NCBI GenBank assembly: GCA_963815655.1
Contig: CAWFHK010000001.1
Coordinates: forward strand, 2,976,001-3,040,000
Source of the DNA: JAWOLE01 sp963815655
GTDB taxonomy: Bacteria > Acidobacteriota > Thermoanaerobaculia > UBA5066 > Gp7-AA6
DNA length: 64,000 nt
Reading direction: 5' to 3'
Shown: piece after piece, positions 18,482 through 27,735 of the stretch
Layout: every line of letters starts with the position of its first letter
Position numbering within the stretch: the stretch's first letter is position 1
Position numbers and translations under genes: made by a program
The notes under the pieces: generated by a model
Told to the model about the DNA's origin: nothing
What the model saw: the letters and a program-made list of their open reading frames with translations, nothing else
Database searches by the model: none

Positions 18482-20083
18482 TCAGCCCGGGAGACGGGAG
18501 CGAATCTCGTCGATGGACCTTTCGAGGTCGGCCGGCTCGACGGGCTTGACGAGATGGAGGTGGAAGCCCGCCTGTGCCGAGCGGCGCTTGTCCTGCGGCT
18601 GGCCCCAGCCCGTCATCGCGATCAGGAAGGCCTCCCCGGTCTCGGGGGCCTGCCTCAGCCGCCGCGCCACCTCGCAGCCGTCCAGACCGGGCATGCCGAT
18701 GTCCAGCAGCACCACGTCAGGGCGGAATTGCCCGGCAACCTCGAGCGCCGCCTCTCCGTCGTAGGCGACGCGCACCTGGTCGCCGCTCATCTCCAGGATC
18801 AGGGCCAGGCCGTCAGCCGCGTCCGCGTTGTCGTCCACGACGAGGATTCGCAAGAGGCGCTCCTTGACCGGAATCGGCGCCGTCTCCGGCCACGGCGCGG
18901 GAGCCGGCGACGCGGCCTCCATCGCCGGGAGGCGCACGACGAACTCACTTCCCATCCCGACGCCCGCACTGAAGGCATCGATGGTCCCGCCGTGGGCCTG
19001 AACGAGCTTCCGGGCGAGGGTGAGTCCGATCCCCATTCCCCCCGCGGCCCGATCCATCCGGCGCTCCGCCTGGACGAAGAGGTCGAAGATGCGCGGCAGC
19101 ATGACGGGGTCGATGCCGATGCCGGTGTCGAGCACCCGGATCACGGCCTCCCTCCCCTCGCACCGGACGCCGACCCGGATCCGGCCGCCGGGATCGGTGT
19201 ACTTGGCTGCGTTTCCCAGCAGGTTCGTCAGCACCTGTTCGATGCGGGCGGGATCGGCATGGATCCAAACGGGCTCGGAGGGCGTCTCGACCTCGATCTC
19301 GTGCTCGCGCTCGCGAAAGAGCGGCTGCAGCGACTCCACGGCGGCCCGCGCGATGGAGGCGGCGTCGACTCTGTCGCGGCGCAGGCTCATCTTCCCCTGG
19401 CTCAGGCGGGCGACGTCGAGCAGATCGTCGAGGAGACGCGCCATGTGCCGGACCTGGCGCTGAGCGATCTCGAGAGCCCGCGCCGCCGACCCGGGCGCCG
19501 GCCCCGGGCGCTCCAGGACGTGGAGGGCGCTGCGGATTGGAGCGAGCGGGTTGCGGAGCTCGTGGGCGAGGACCGCCACGAACTGGTCCTTCTGGCGGCT
19601 CGCCTCCTCCAGCGCCTCGATCTTTCTCCGCTCGGTCATGTCGCGCGTGACCTTGGCGAAGCCGACCAGCTCGCCTCCTGTCCCGCGCAGCGCGGCGATG
19701 ACCACGTTCGCCCAGAATCGGGTGCCGTCCTTGCGCAATCTCCACCCCTCGTCCTCGACGCGCCCGTGTTCGAGGGCCGCGCGCAGCCCCCAGGCCGGCC
19801 TGCCCCTGGCCGCGACGTCGGGGGGATAGAAGACCGAGAAATGGCGGCCGACGATCTCGGAGCTCTTGTAGCCCTTCATCCGCTCCGCCCCGGCGTTCCA
19901 GCTGGCGACGTTCCCCTCGGGCGTGAGCATGAAGATCGCGTAATCGCGGACGCTCTCGACGAGGAGGCGGAAGCTCTCCTCGCTCCCCTCGCTCCGGCAA
20001 ACGCTCTCCCCGGTTCGGCCGCGCTCCGTCTCGCCGGGCGGGCCGACAGCTGCCTTGTCGCGAATCACGGGCCGGGCCGCCAT
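18482..20083 (-). CDS. Hybrid sensor histidine kinase (PAS-HisKA-HATPase-REC)
   Basis: 533 residues, no transmembrane helix, so cytoplasmic. One PAS domain (FRLLVESVRDYAIFMLTPEG ... WNAGAERMKGYKSSEIVG, about 37-155) is followed by HisKA with phospho-acceptor His in VLAHELRNPLAPI (about 174), HATPase_c (N box NLLGNAAKYTDPGG, G boxes DTGIGID and GGMGIGL), and a C-terminal receiver with acceptor Asp in VVLLDIGMPGLDG (about 461). All catalytic residues are present. It is an orphan: no response regulator or phosphotransfer protein lies alongside. Confidence 0.94.
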   Translation of the reverse strand: MAARPVIRDKAAVGPPGETERGRTGESVCRSEGSEESFRLLVESVRDYAIFMLTPEGNVASWNAGAERMKGYKSSEIVGRHFSVFYPPDVAARGRPAWGLRAALEHGRVEDEGWRLRKDGTRFWANVVIAALRGTGGELVGFAKVTRDMTERRKIEALEEASRQKDQFVAVLAHELRNPLAPIRSALHVLERPGPAPGSAARALEIAQRQVRHMARLLDDLLDVARLSQGKMSLRRDRVDAASIARAAVESLQPLFREREHEIEVETPSEPVWIHADPARIEQVLTNLLGNAAKYTDPGGRIRVGVRCEGREAVIRVLDTGIGIDPVMLPRIFDLFVQAERRMDRAAGGMGIGLTLARKLVQAHGGTIDAFSAGVGMGSEFVVRLPAMEAASPAPAPWPETAPIPVKERLLRILVVDDNADAADGLALILEMSGDQVRVAYDGEAALEVAGQFRPDVVLLDIGMPGLDGCEVARRLRQAPETGEAFLIAMTGWGQPQDKRRSAQAGFHLHLVKPVEPADLERSIDEIRSRLPG

Positions 20084-20173
20084 GGGACCTGGCTAATTGC
20101 AAGACCCGTGCACGTCGAGAACCGAGAGTCCCGACCTCTCGGGCAGCGCGGGGGCGGGCGAAGCCGGATGGCT

Positions 20174-21744
20174 TCAGTTCCAATGTTTGAAATCGGGGGT
20201 CCAGTACTCCGCGATCGTGTGGCGCAGACCCCGGCACAGGTAGATCGGGCGGTTCTCCTCGGCCATGCCCCAGGGGTGAAAGTGCTTTCCAACCATCCTG
20301 ACCGAGCGGCAATGATCCTCGACCCCCTGCCTGCCCCACTGCAGCCAGATGAGGTTTTCCGGCTCCACCTTCGGCGGGCCCCAGAAGTAGTGGTTCTGGT
20401 GGGCGCAGATGGGAGCCGGCAGACCGTACCCCGGGCCGAAGAGGTTCAGGGCACCCGCTTCGCCGTAATTGCTCGCGAAGATGCCGGTGCGCGCGCGCGC
20501 CTCCGGTGGCAGCGCCCTGTAGATCCGCGCGACGTCCACGACGAGTTCCTCCCAGCCGAACTGGTCGCCGAGGCGCTGTTCGAGCGGGCCCTCGTGCCGG
20601 ACTTCGGTCTTCGGCGGCGAGATGCCGAGACGCCGCTGGTAGGCGAGGAGTTCCTCGGGCGAAAGAAACGGCAGGATCGCCGGGACGAGGAGCGCGCCGG
20701 CGGCGATGACGTAAGCCCCCATGGCGAGCTTCGGCCACGTCCGGCCGCGGCTCCATGCCCGGCGCTCGAGCCAGCCCTCGACGGCGCAGGCCCCGGAGGC
20801 GAAGAGCATCGGGTAGATGGGGGCGAGGTAATAGTTCTTCGCCTTCGCCGCCATCATGATCGCCAGGAGCGCGAGGTAGGTCCAGCCGAGAACGCGCAGC
20901 CGCGACCCCCGGCCGAAGAGGAGCGACGCGAGCCCCGCGAGCCAGAACGGAAGCAGAAGCGGGTGGAGAAAGAGGACCTGCTGGCCCACGAACTGCGCCG
21001 GCGTCAGCACGACGTTCTTGCCCATCCGCGCGACGTTCCGCAGGTCTTCGATCGTGGGAAAGCCGTGCCGGACCTGCCAGAGGATGTTGGGGAGGAAGAG
21101 GAGGAGTGCGATGCCTCCGGCGATCCAGATCCAGGGTCTCGCGAGCTCGCGGCGCTGCGGGGAGAGAAGCAGGCCGGCCACGACGGCGGCGCCGAAGAGC
21201 AGCGTCGAGTGCTTGTTTTCGATCCCGAGCCCCGCGAGCACGCCGAACCACAACCAGAGCCGCGAGTCGCCCGTGCGCACGATCCGGATGAGGAAGAAGA
21301 CGCCCCCCATCCAGAAGAGGGACTCGAAGCCGTTCATCGTCAAGATGCTGTCCGTGCCGAGATAGATCGGCGCCGCGAGCACGCAGAGGCCCGCGAGTCC
21401 CTGCGCGAAGCGGCCCCCCCCATCTCGCGGCCCAGCGCCATCGTCAGCGCCACCCGCGCCGCGCCGGCGAGCGCCGCGATCGTCCGCAGGACCGGAAGCG
21501 AGCCGCCCAGGAGAAGCGCGATCTTCGCGTACAGCGCGATCGCCGGCGCGCAATCCACGTAGCCCCAATCGAGATGGCGGGCGCAATCGAGGAAATAGAG
21601 CTCGTCGCGGAAGTACCCGTACCGGCCCGCGGTCGCGAGGTGGACGGCGAGCTTCGCGGACACCAGCAGCGCGACGAGTCGCAGGTCGAGCGGCGCGACG
21701 GCCCACCCGTCCCTTGCTCGATCCTGTTTCGCCTCTGGTTCCAT
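20174..21744 (-). pseudogene. GT39/ArnT-like glycosyltransferase with a frameshift in a poly-C tract
   Basis: Polyprenyl-phosphate-sugar-dependent membrane glycosyltransferase, about 523 residues if the frame is restored. The N-terminal part (from ATG 21744) has the GT39 start with RYGYFRDELYFLDCARHLDWGYVD, including the catalytic-type Asp-Glu and the VDCAP turn. Multiple transmembrane helices and the soluble C-terminal domain continue in a different frame. The shift maps to eight C at 21414-21421 (plus strand); nine would join MALGREMGG to GRFAQGLAGLCVLAAP cleanly. This is either a sequencing or assembly error, a true null mutation, or slippage-based phase variation; error is the simplest reading. 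Confidence 0.8.
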
Positions 21745-21786
21745 CGCCGGCCGCCGTCAGACGATACGAGATCGCGCTGGAAGTGT

Positions 21787-22011
21787 TTAGCGAGGAAAGA
21801 ACAGCAGAAGAGTCAGCGCCCCCCCGATCAGGAGCGACACCCAGACGTTCGTGACGAAGTAGCCGTACGCCATGAGCGCGATCCCGAGAAAGAGCTGCCT
21901 CGGCTCGCCGTTCCTCTTGCCCCAGCGGAACGCCGCAAACCCCACCAAACCGAAGATCACGGCGACGAAGATCGTCGCGAAGGAGAAGCTCCCGAGGTCG
22001 AGGCCCGTCAT
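21787..22011 (-). CDS. Small two-helix membrane protein
   Basis: 74 residues with two transmembrane segments: about 9-28 (FATIFVAVIFGLVGFAAF) and 41-70 (LFLGIALMAYGYFVTNVWV, then LLIGGALTLLLFF), joined by a basic loop (RWGKRNGEPRQ). ATG 22011. It sits between the GT39 gene and the selenoprotein-like gene on the same strand. Conserved-looking composition, but no family I can name; function unknown. Confidence 0.65.
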   Translation of the reverse strand: MTGLDLGSFSFATIFVAVIFGLVGFAAFRWGKRNGEPRQLFLGIALMAYGYFVTNVWVSLLIGGALTLLLFFPR

Positions 22012-22116
22012 TGAGCGTCTGCCGTCGCTTCCCGTTCAGCCATGCGGTCACCGCCGATCATATGGCCGGAGAACCTTCAGCCTGCCGGGTTGTCGGGGTC
22101 CGGGAGTGTCCCGGCT

Positions 22117-23972
22117 CTATCGGAGCAGAGCGGCGAGCTTCGCCTCGGCGTCGGCGTGCAGCGAAGGAGGCGCTCCGAAGAAGGCGGCGGCAGTCGCGCC
22201 TTCCCGGTCGAAGAGGAAAAGTGTCGGCAGCGAGCTCAAGTCGCCGAAAGAACGGGCGAGATCGGGCGTGCCCATCACCCAGGCGAGCGGCAGTTTCAGC
22301 TCCCCCGCCACCTTCCGGACGGCGGCCTCGTCGGATTCGACCGCGATCGCGACGACGGCGAGACGGTCTCCGTGCTTCTTCTTCAGCTCCCCCAGCCAGG
22401 CGAGCGTGCCGCGGCAGGGAGGGCACCAGGTCGCCCAGAACTCGACCACGACGACGCGGCCGGCGAGCGCGTCCCGCGACAGCGGTTTTCCGTCCAGGTC
22501 CGTGACCGTGAAGGCGGGCAGCGCCGCGATCTCGTCGGGTCCGGCCGGGACGCGGTCGCGGACCAGGTCCTTGCGGCCGGCGAGCACCAGCTCGATCATG
22601 CGCGAGAGGTCGGCGCGGAAGCGCTCGTGGCTCGCCGCGCTCTTCAACGGCGTGTAGCGTCCGTCCCGCGCGCCCTCTCCCTTGCCGTAGAAGCCGAAGT
22701 CCTTCGGCTTGGCCACGAGGACGTCGTCCACGAAGATCGCGGGGTAGCGCGTGACGCCGAAACGCTTCGCGAGCTTCGAGTCGCCGTAATTCTCCGACAC
22801 GAAACGCGCCTTGCCGCCGAAGCTCTGGACGACGCTCTGTGCCAGCAAACTTGCCGGGTCGGAGAGGTTTCAGGTGTAGGGCCAGCGCACGAGCGTGACC
22901 GTGACGAGCGGCGCCGGGCGGGCCGGCGCGGGCGGCGCGGGCTCGAGCGCGGCGAAGTATCTCGGGAGGACGTCGGTCACGATCGGCCACGCCGGCGGAG
23001 TCCCCGCATCGGAGGAAGCGGCGGCCTCCTGCCCGGCCTCGAGGAACAGCCGGCCGAGACTGTGGTCGAGGCCGTCACCGGAGAGGCGCTCGTCAAACGA
23101 CTTGAGCTTCCCGGAGACTGTCGCCGCCGCGGGCGGCGCCGCCTGTGAACGCAGGAGGGCGACGCGCTGGACCGCCTGCAGGTAGCGCAGCAGCGCGCCG
23201 TAGCGAAGGGAGGCGGTGTCGAGCTCCCGCGCCTCCTTGACGAGCGCGCTTGCCGCGATGAAGTCGCTGTGCTTGTCGATCGAAGCCGGCGGACGGTACG
23301 CGGCGAGCAGTTCGCCTTCGAGAGAGTCCAGCTCTCCCTTCAACGATCGCAGCGGCGGAGCGCGCCGAGAGGCCGCCTCGCCGAGCTTCGAGCAGAAGGA
23401 GACGAACTGGCGATGCGCCTGCGCCACGCCCAGGTAGTAGAGGCCGTACTGGGGGGTCGTGCTGCGCCCGTACTCGAGGCTCGCGCCGTAGTAGGCCCGA
23501 ACCTGGAGGAAGGCGCCTTCCGCGAGGGCGCGCACCGCCGCCGGCCGCACGCCGGCGAGATCCCCCGGGTGGACGGGGCCGAGCTCACCCCGGAGAGCTT
23601 TCCCCACGCGCGACCACTCCGCTTCCAGAACCGCGGGGTCGTCGCGCGTCGCCTCCGGCCGCTCTCCGACATAGGCGGACGCCGCGAGATGGACCCGCGC
23701 CGACGCCAGCCGTTGCAGAGCGAGGAGCCGCCGGCCGGCGCGCAAGGCCTCCTCCGCGCGCGCCATGGCGGGCTCGGTCGCCTGCTTGACCTGAGTCCAG
23801 TCGTCATCGGTCCGGGTGTTCTTCTCGAGAAATTCCTTCCAGTGCGCGATTTCGGCGGCCAGCGGGTCCTTCCTCCCCCCGTCCGGCCGCCGGCCACGCC
23901 CGCGTCCCCCGTCGCCAGGCAGAGCAGCGCCACGGCCGCACCGATGGAGAAGGCGCGCGTTCCCCGCATCAT
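22117..23972 (-). CDS. Probable selenoprotein: secreted double-thioredoxin protein with in-frame UGA (Sec) and UxxS motif
   Basis: Read as one gene of about 618 residues. A signal peptide (MMRGTRAFSIGAAVALLCLA) is followed by a helical region of about 320 residues. Next is thioredoxin fold 1: beta strand LVTVTLVRWPYT, then TGA at 22870-22872 (residue about 368) giving U-N-L-S, a helix, and cis-Pro loop RYPAIFVDD. Thioredoxin fold 2 is TlpA-like with WCPPC (about 515). After the TGA the same frame continues with no ATG/GTG or ribosome-binding site (first possible start TTG 22848), and reading it as a stop would remove the first strand of the fold. A SECIS-like hairpin follows. Separately, six C at 23875-23880 appear one short: the signal peptide lies in another frame from the helical region. 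If UGA were a stop, this would be two genes, 22870-23972 and 22117-22848. Confidence 0.72.
22835..22872 (-). promoter_or_regulatory. Candidate bacterial SECIS element directly downstream of the in-frame UGA
   Basis: Counting from the base after UGA, nucleotides 13-17 (CCGGC) pair with 24-28 (GCUGG, one G-U), leaving loop AAGUUU at 18-23. An outer helix CUCU (4-7) pairs with AGAG (32-35). In E. coli fdhF, as I recall it, the loop AGGUCU also occupies 18-23, with C17-G24 and G16-C25 likewise paired. The loop keeps the G-U that SelB needs. Not checked by folding software. Confidence 0.7.
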
Positions 23973-24715
23973 CCTGTCGAGCTGGTACGCCCCGCCGCTG
24001 GAAAGGTTTGATCCACGCGAGGCCTATGCGGGTCCTCGAAGGAATCAAGAAGTCGTCAGAAGGAAATCGATCCTGAAACCCTCCGAGGACACCGGCCCAC
24101 GGACGACAAGCGAGGGCTAATTTAGCTGTTCGTTCTCAAGGCGTTGTTCCCTCTCGGGGTTCTCGTCGTAGAAAACCCGGCCGGATTCGCCGTCGTCGCC
24201 CTCTGCGGCACGCGGCGGCCGGGCCGCATTGAGAACTCCTGGCCGCCGCTTCGGTCCGAGGGCACAGAAGCAGCTTCCCTGACCCAAGTTCGCGGTGTGT
24301 GCCCTCGGACAGGGCCGCTGCCGGCCAACGCCGTCGCCTCCGGGCTGCACAGTGCCATTTCGAGCCGGTCTGCAGCCTCGGCGGCGGGACGCCTCCCGGA
24401 GGCGATCGTGAGCGAAGGCGCACCAGCCGGATCCCTCTTTCGCCTCGCCGCCGCTGCGCCTTCGCGATAGAGCGACGGCCGCTTCTCCTGTCTGCCCGGA
24501 ATCCATCTCGCCTCGGTAAGGGCTACGGTTTGAACTCTCTCGGCCGCCTGGTCGCGTAGCGACCGCCGCGGCCGAAAGCCGCGGCCCGACGCCGGGCTCG
24601 GGATGCATCGAAGTCTTGCGGGACACAGTACGTCCGGGGCGCGGAGCGGTCAGGGGACGAGGCTCTGCGGTAGCATGCTCCACCGACAAAAACGGATCAT
24701 CGGAGGAGTCCGAAC
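23973..24715. other. 743-bp noncoding divergent region with a strong inverted repeat
   Basis: Lies between the selenoprotein-like gene (minus) and a kinase gene (plus). Open frames here are low-complexity Arg/Pro-rich and unconvincing. It contains perfect 13-bp arms GTCCGAGGGCACA (24254-24266) and its complement (24298-24310). The 31-nt interval begins with a small GAAG-CAG-CTTC hairpin. A second hairpin, CCGCGGC-CGAAA-GCCGCGG, lies near 24568-24590. Neither is followed by a T run. A structured leader, small RNA or mobile-element end are all possible. Confidence 0.5.
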
Positions 24716-27061
24716 CTGATCGGCCGCACGCTCGCGCACTACCGGATCACCGCCGCGATCGGCGCGGGCGGGATGGGGCAGGTCTACCGCGCGACCGACA
24801 CCAAGCTCGGGCGCGACGTGGCCTTGAAAGTGCTGCCGGAGGACATGGCGTCGAGCCCCGAAAGACTGGAGCGTTTCCGGCGCGAGGCCAAGGCGCTCGC
24901 GGCGCTCGATCACCCGGGCATCGTCACCGTCTTCTCCGTCGAAGAAGCCGGCGGACTCCACTTCCTGACGATGCAGCTCATCGAGGGGCAGCCCCTCGAC
25001 CATCTCATCGCGGGGGGCGCTCTGCCACGCGAACGGTTCCTCGAGATTGCCGCGGCCCTCGCCGATGCCCTGGCCGCCGCGCATGAGAAGGGGATCGTCC
25101 ACCGCGACTTGAAGCCCGCCAACATCATGGTCGGCAGCGACGGCCGGGTGAAGGTCCTCGACTTCGGCCTCGCCCGGATGAAAGCGTCCGAGGCGGAGGA
25201 GTCCGGCTCGCAGCTGCCGACCGATCTCCATACCAGCGAGGGAGCCGTGATGGGCACGGCGCCCTATATGTCGCCGGAGCAGGTCTCGGGGGCCGAGCTC
25301 GACCACCGGACCGACATCTTCTCGCTCGGCGTGGTGCTCCACGAGATGGCGACGGGCAGCCGCCCCTTCCAGGGGCCGAGCGCGGCGCAGCTCCTTTCGG
25401 CGATTCTGCGGGACCCGCCGCCCGCGGTGGCCGCCGTCCGGACGGACCTGCCGCCGGAGCTCGACTGGCTGATCGGCCGGTGCCTCGAGAAAGACCGGAA
25501 CCTGCGGACGCAGAGCGCGAGGGAGATCCGCGACGGGCTCGCCGCGCTCCGGCGCCAGACGGCTTCCGGCGCGCATCCCCGCTCCCCGGTCTCGGGCGCC
25601 CCGATCGCGAGCGACGCGGACGCCGCCGCCGACCGGCGCTCGATCGTCGTCCTTCCGTTCGCCAACCTGAGCCCCGACGCGGACAACGAGTACTTCAGCG
25701 ACGGGTTGACCGAGGAGATCATCGCGGACCTCTCGAAGGTCAAGGCGCTGCGCGTCATTTCCAGGACCTCCGCGATGCAGTTGAAGGGCGCGAAGAAGGA
25801 CGTGCGCACGATCGGCCGCGACCTCGCCGTGCGCTACGTCCTCGAAGGGGGCGTGCGAAAAGCCGGCAACAGCCTCCGCATCACGGCGCAGTTGATCGAC
25901 GCGGCAACCGACGCCCACGTCTGGTCCGACAAGTACAGCGGCACGCTCGACGACGTGTTCGAGGTGCAGGAACGCGTGTCCCGGGAGATCGTCCGGGCGC
26001 TCGACGTCACGCTGACCTCCGACGAGCAGCGGCGCCTCGGGGAGCGCCCCATCGCGAACGCGCGGGCGTTCGAGCTCTACCTGCAGGCGCGGCAGGAAGT
26101 GCGGCGAATGAGCGGCGACGCGCTCGAGCGGGCCTCGAGGCTCCTGTCGCAGGCGGTCGCCGTCGAGGGCGCGACGCCTCCGCTCCAGGCCCTCATGGCC
26201 TGGACGAAGGTGACGCAGGTCCGGCTGGGCATCCACCGCGACCTGGCGCCGCTGGACGAAGCGGAAGCCCAGGCGCGCTCCCTCCTCGATCGCGCTCCGG
26301 ACTCGCCCGACGGGCACGCCCTCCTCGGCTACATCGAATACGAGCGCGGCCACTTGCCGCAGGCGGTCCGGCACTTCGAGCGGGCCCTCGAGCGGGAGAG
26401 GAACGACGCGGATGCCCTCTTCTACATGGGCATCAGCTTCATCGCGGCCGGACAGAACGAGCGGGCCCTGGCCACCGGCGAGAGGATCGTCGCTTCCGAC
26501 CCGCTCTCTCCCCTCTCCTGGATGCTCTCGGGGGCGACGCGCTGGTTCATCGGCCGATTCGACCAGGCGCTCCCGGACCTCGAGCGCGGCCTGGAGCTCG
26601 ATCCGCAGAGCTTCGTCCTCCGCTGGACCGTCGGTTACACCTGCGCCGCCCTCGGGAAGCTCGCCGACGCCGCGCGGCACGCGGCTTTTCTGCGCGAAGT
26701 CGGTCCTGACGTGCCCTACACGCGCCAGCTTCTCGCGCTCTTGGACGGCCTCGAGGGCCGGAAGCCGGAGGCGCTGGAACGGCTCGCGTCCCTCGATGTC
26801 GCGCCGCTCGATGCCCACAACAAGTTCCACCTCGCCGAGTCCTTCGGCCTCGCCGGCGACACGGACCGGGCTCTCGACGTGCTCGGGCAGGCGGTCGACG
26901 GGGGCTTCTACCCGTACCCGTTCATGGCCGAGCACTGTCCGTTCCTGGCCCCGCTGCGCCCCCTGCCGCGGTTTGGCGGGATTCTCGCGAAGGCGCGGGA
27001 GCGGGGGGAGGCGTTCCGCCGGATCGAAGAGGCTTCCTCCTCTTCGCCGGTCGGGACCTGA
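24716..27061 (+). CDS. Ser/Thr protein kinase with TolB-like module and TPRs (apparent CTG start)
   Basis: 781 residues from CTG 24716. Kinase domain 1-270: Gly loop GAGGMGQV, Lys38 in VALKVL, HRDLKPAN (129-136), DFG (149-151), APYMSPEQ. From about 310 comes a TolB-N/adenylate-cyclase-like module (IVVLPFANLSPDADNEYFSDGLTEEI), then TPRs to the end. No transmembrane helix. No ATG, GTG or TTG exists between the in-frame TAG at 24671 and the P-loop. CTG 24716 stands 7 bases after GGAGGAG and aligns with the MIGQT start of the related kinase at 35834. ATG 24773 would cut the Gly-rich loop. Confidence 0.9.
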   Translation: MIGRTLAHYRITAAIGAGGMGQVYRATDTKLGRDVALKVLPEDMASSPERLERFRREAKALAALDHPGIVTVFSVEEAGGLHFLTMQLIEGQPLDHLIAGGALPRERFLEIAAALADALAAAHEKGIVHRDLKPANIMVGSDGRVKVLDFGLARMKASEAEESGSQLPTDLHTSEGAVMGTAPYMSPEQVSGAELDHRTDIFSLGVVLHEMATGSRPFQGPSAAQLLSAILRDPPPAVAAVRTDLPPELDWLIGRCLEKDRNLRTQSAREIRDGLAALRRQTASGAHPRSPVSGAPIASDADAAADRRSIVVLPFANLSPDADNEYFSDGLTEEIIADLSKVKALRVISRTSAMQLKGAKKDVRTIGRDLAVRYVLEGGVRKAGNSLRITAQLIDAATDAHVWSDKYSGTLDDVFEVQERVSREIVRALDVTLTSDEQRRLGERPIANARAFELYLQARQEVRRMSGDALERASRLLSQAVAVEGATPPLQALMAWTKVTQVRLGIHRDLAPLDEAEAQARSLLDRAPDSPDGHALLGYIEYERGHLPQAVRHFERALERERNDADALFYMGISFIAAGQNERALATGERIVASDPLSPLSWMLSGATRWFIGRFDQALPDLERGLELDPQSFVLRWTVGYTCAALGKLADAARHAAFLREVGPDVPYTRQLLALLDGLEGRKPEALERLASLDVAPLDAHNKFHLAESFGLAGDTDRALDVLGQAVDGGFYPYPFMAEHCPFLAPLRPLPRFGGILAKARERGEAFRRIEEASSSSPVGT

Positions 27062-27077
27062 GAGCAGCGGCGCTCGC

Positions 27078-27650
27078 CTACACCGCGCGGCGAGACTTCA
27101 GAGCCTCGTAAGTCTTGTCGGGCAGGAGAGGGTTCTCGGAGGAATTTGCGAACGATACCGGGACGGTCTGGCAGCCCCATTCCGGACATGGCCGGGTGAC
27201 GTCGAAGTGGAGGTGGGGCCCGGCGCTCGCCCCCGTGTTGCCGCTGCGGCCGATGAGCTGGCCGGCCCGGACCTTCTCGCCCTTCCGAACGAGCACGCCG
27301 TCACGGGTCAAGTGATAGTAGCGACCGAACGTCCCGTCGCCATGCGAGACGAAAATGAAGTTCTCCTGGCCAGGAGTGCGGTTGCCGTCTTCGAAGCGGG
27401 CCTCGATGCCGACCACGACGCCGTCGCGGGCCGCAGTGACGGGACTTCCCAGAGGCATCTTGAAGTCGTACGCATAGGCCGCCTTCCCCTGGTGCCCCCA
27501 CGGGCCGTTGTAGCCCTGGAGGAGCTCGCACTGAACGCCGACGGGATACGGCAGGAGGTAAACCGGCGATGCGGCGCCCGGACGAGCCGACGAGCAGGAA
27601 ACCGCGAGGAAAAGAGAGCACGCGGCAAGGAACACGGACGCACGGTTCAT
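27078..27650 (-). CDS. M23-family metallopeptidase lipoprotein
   Basis: 190 residues. Lipobox LAVSC (lipidated Cys about 19) after a signal peptide places it on a membrane facing the periplasm. LytM/M23 zinc ligands are visible: His53 and Asp62 in WGHQGKAAYAYDF, and the HxH of GPHLHFD (146-148), with an assisting YYHL His (113). Expected activity: endopeptidase on peptidoglycan cross-bridges, though many lipoprotein M23 members act on other Gly-containing peptides. An extra Cys pair (CPEWGC) follows the active site. Convergent with the kinase gene. Confidence 0.92.
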   Translation of the reverse strand: MNRASVFLAACSLFLAVSCSSARPGAASPVYLLPYPVGVQCELLQGYNGPWGHQGKAAYAYDFKMPLGSPVTAARDGVVVGIEARFEDGNRTPGQENFIFVSHGDGTFGRYYHLTRDGVLVRKGEKVRAGQLIGRSGNTGASAGPHLHFDVTRPCPEWGCQTVPVSFANSSENPLLPDKTYEALKSRRAV

Positions 27651-27735
27651 CGTGGAGTCTCCCGGCTGTGGAGACGTCCGCCGGAGCGGGAGGTTTCGGG
27701 GGCCGCTCAGGACCCGGCGGCCCGCCGGCCGACCG

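Noticed and set aside
22117..22848. Separate TlpA gene starting at TTG 22848
   Set aside because: No ribosome-binding site, and it would start inside a thioredoxin fold without its first strand. The UGA/Sec reading explains more, but this stays the main alternative.
24117..24689. 190-codon minus frame in the noncoding region
   Set aside because: Low-complexity Arg/Pro/Gly composition, no domain or ribosome-binding site, and overlaps a perfect inverted repeat.
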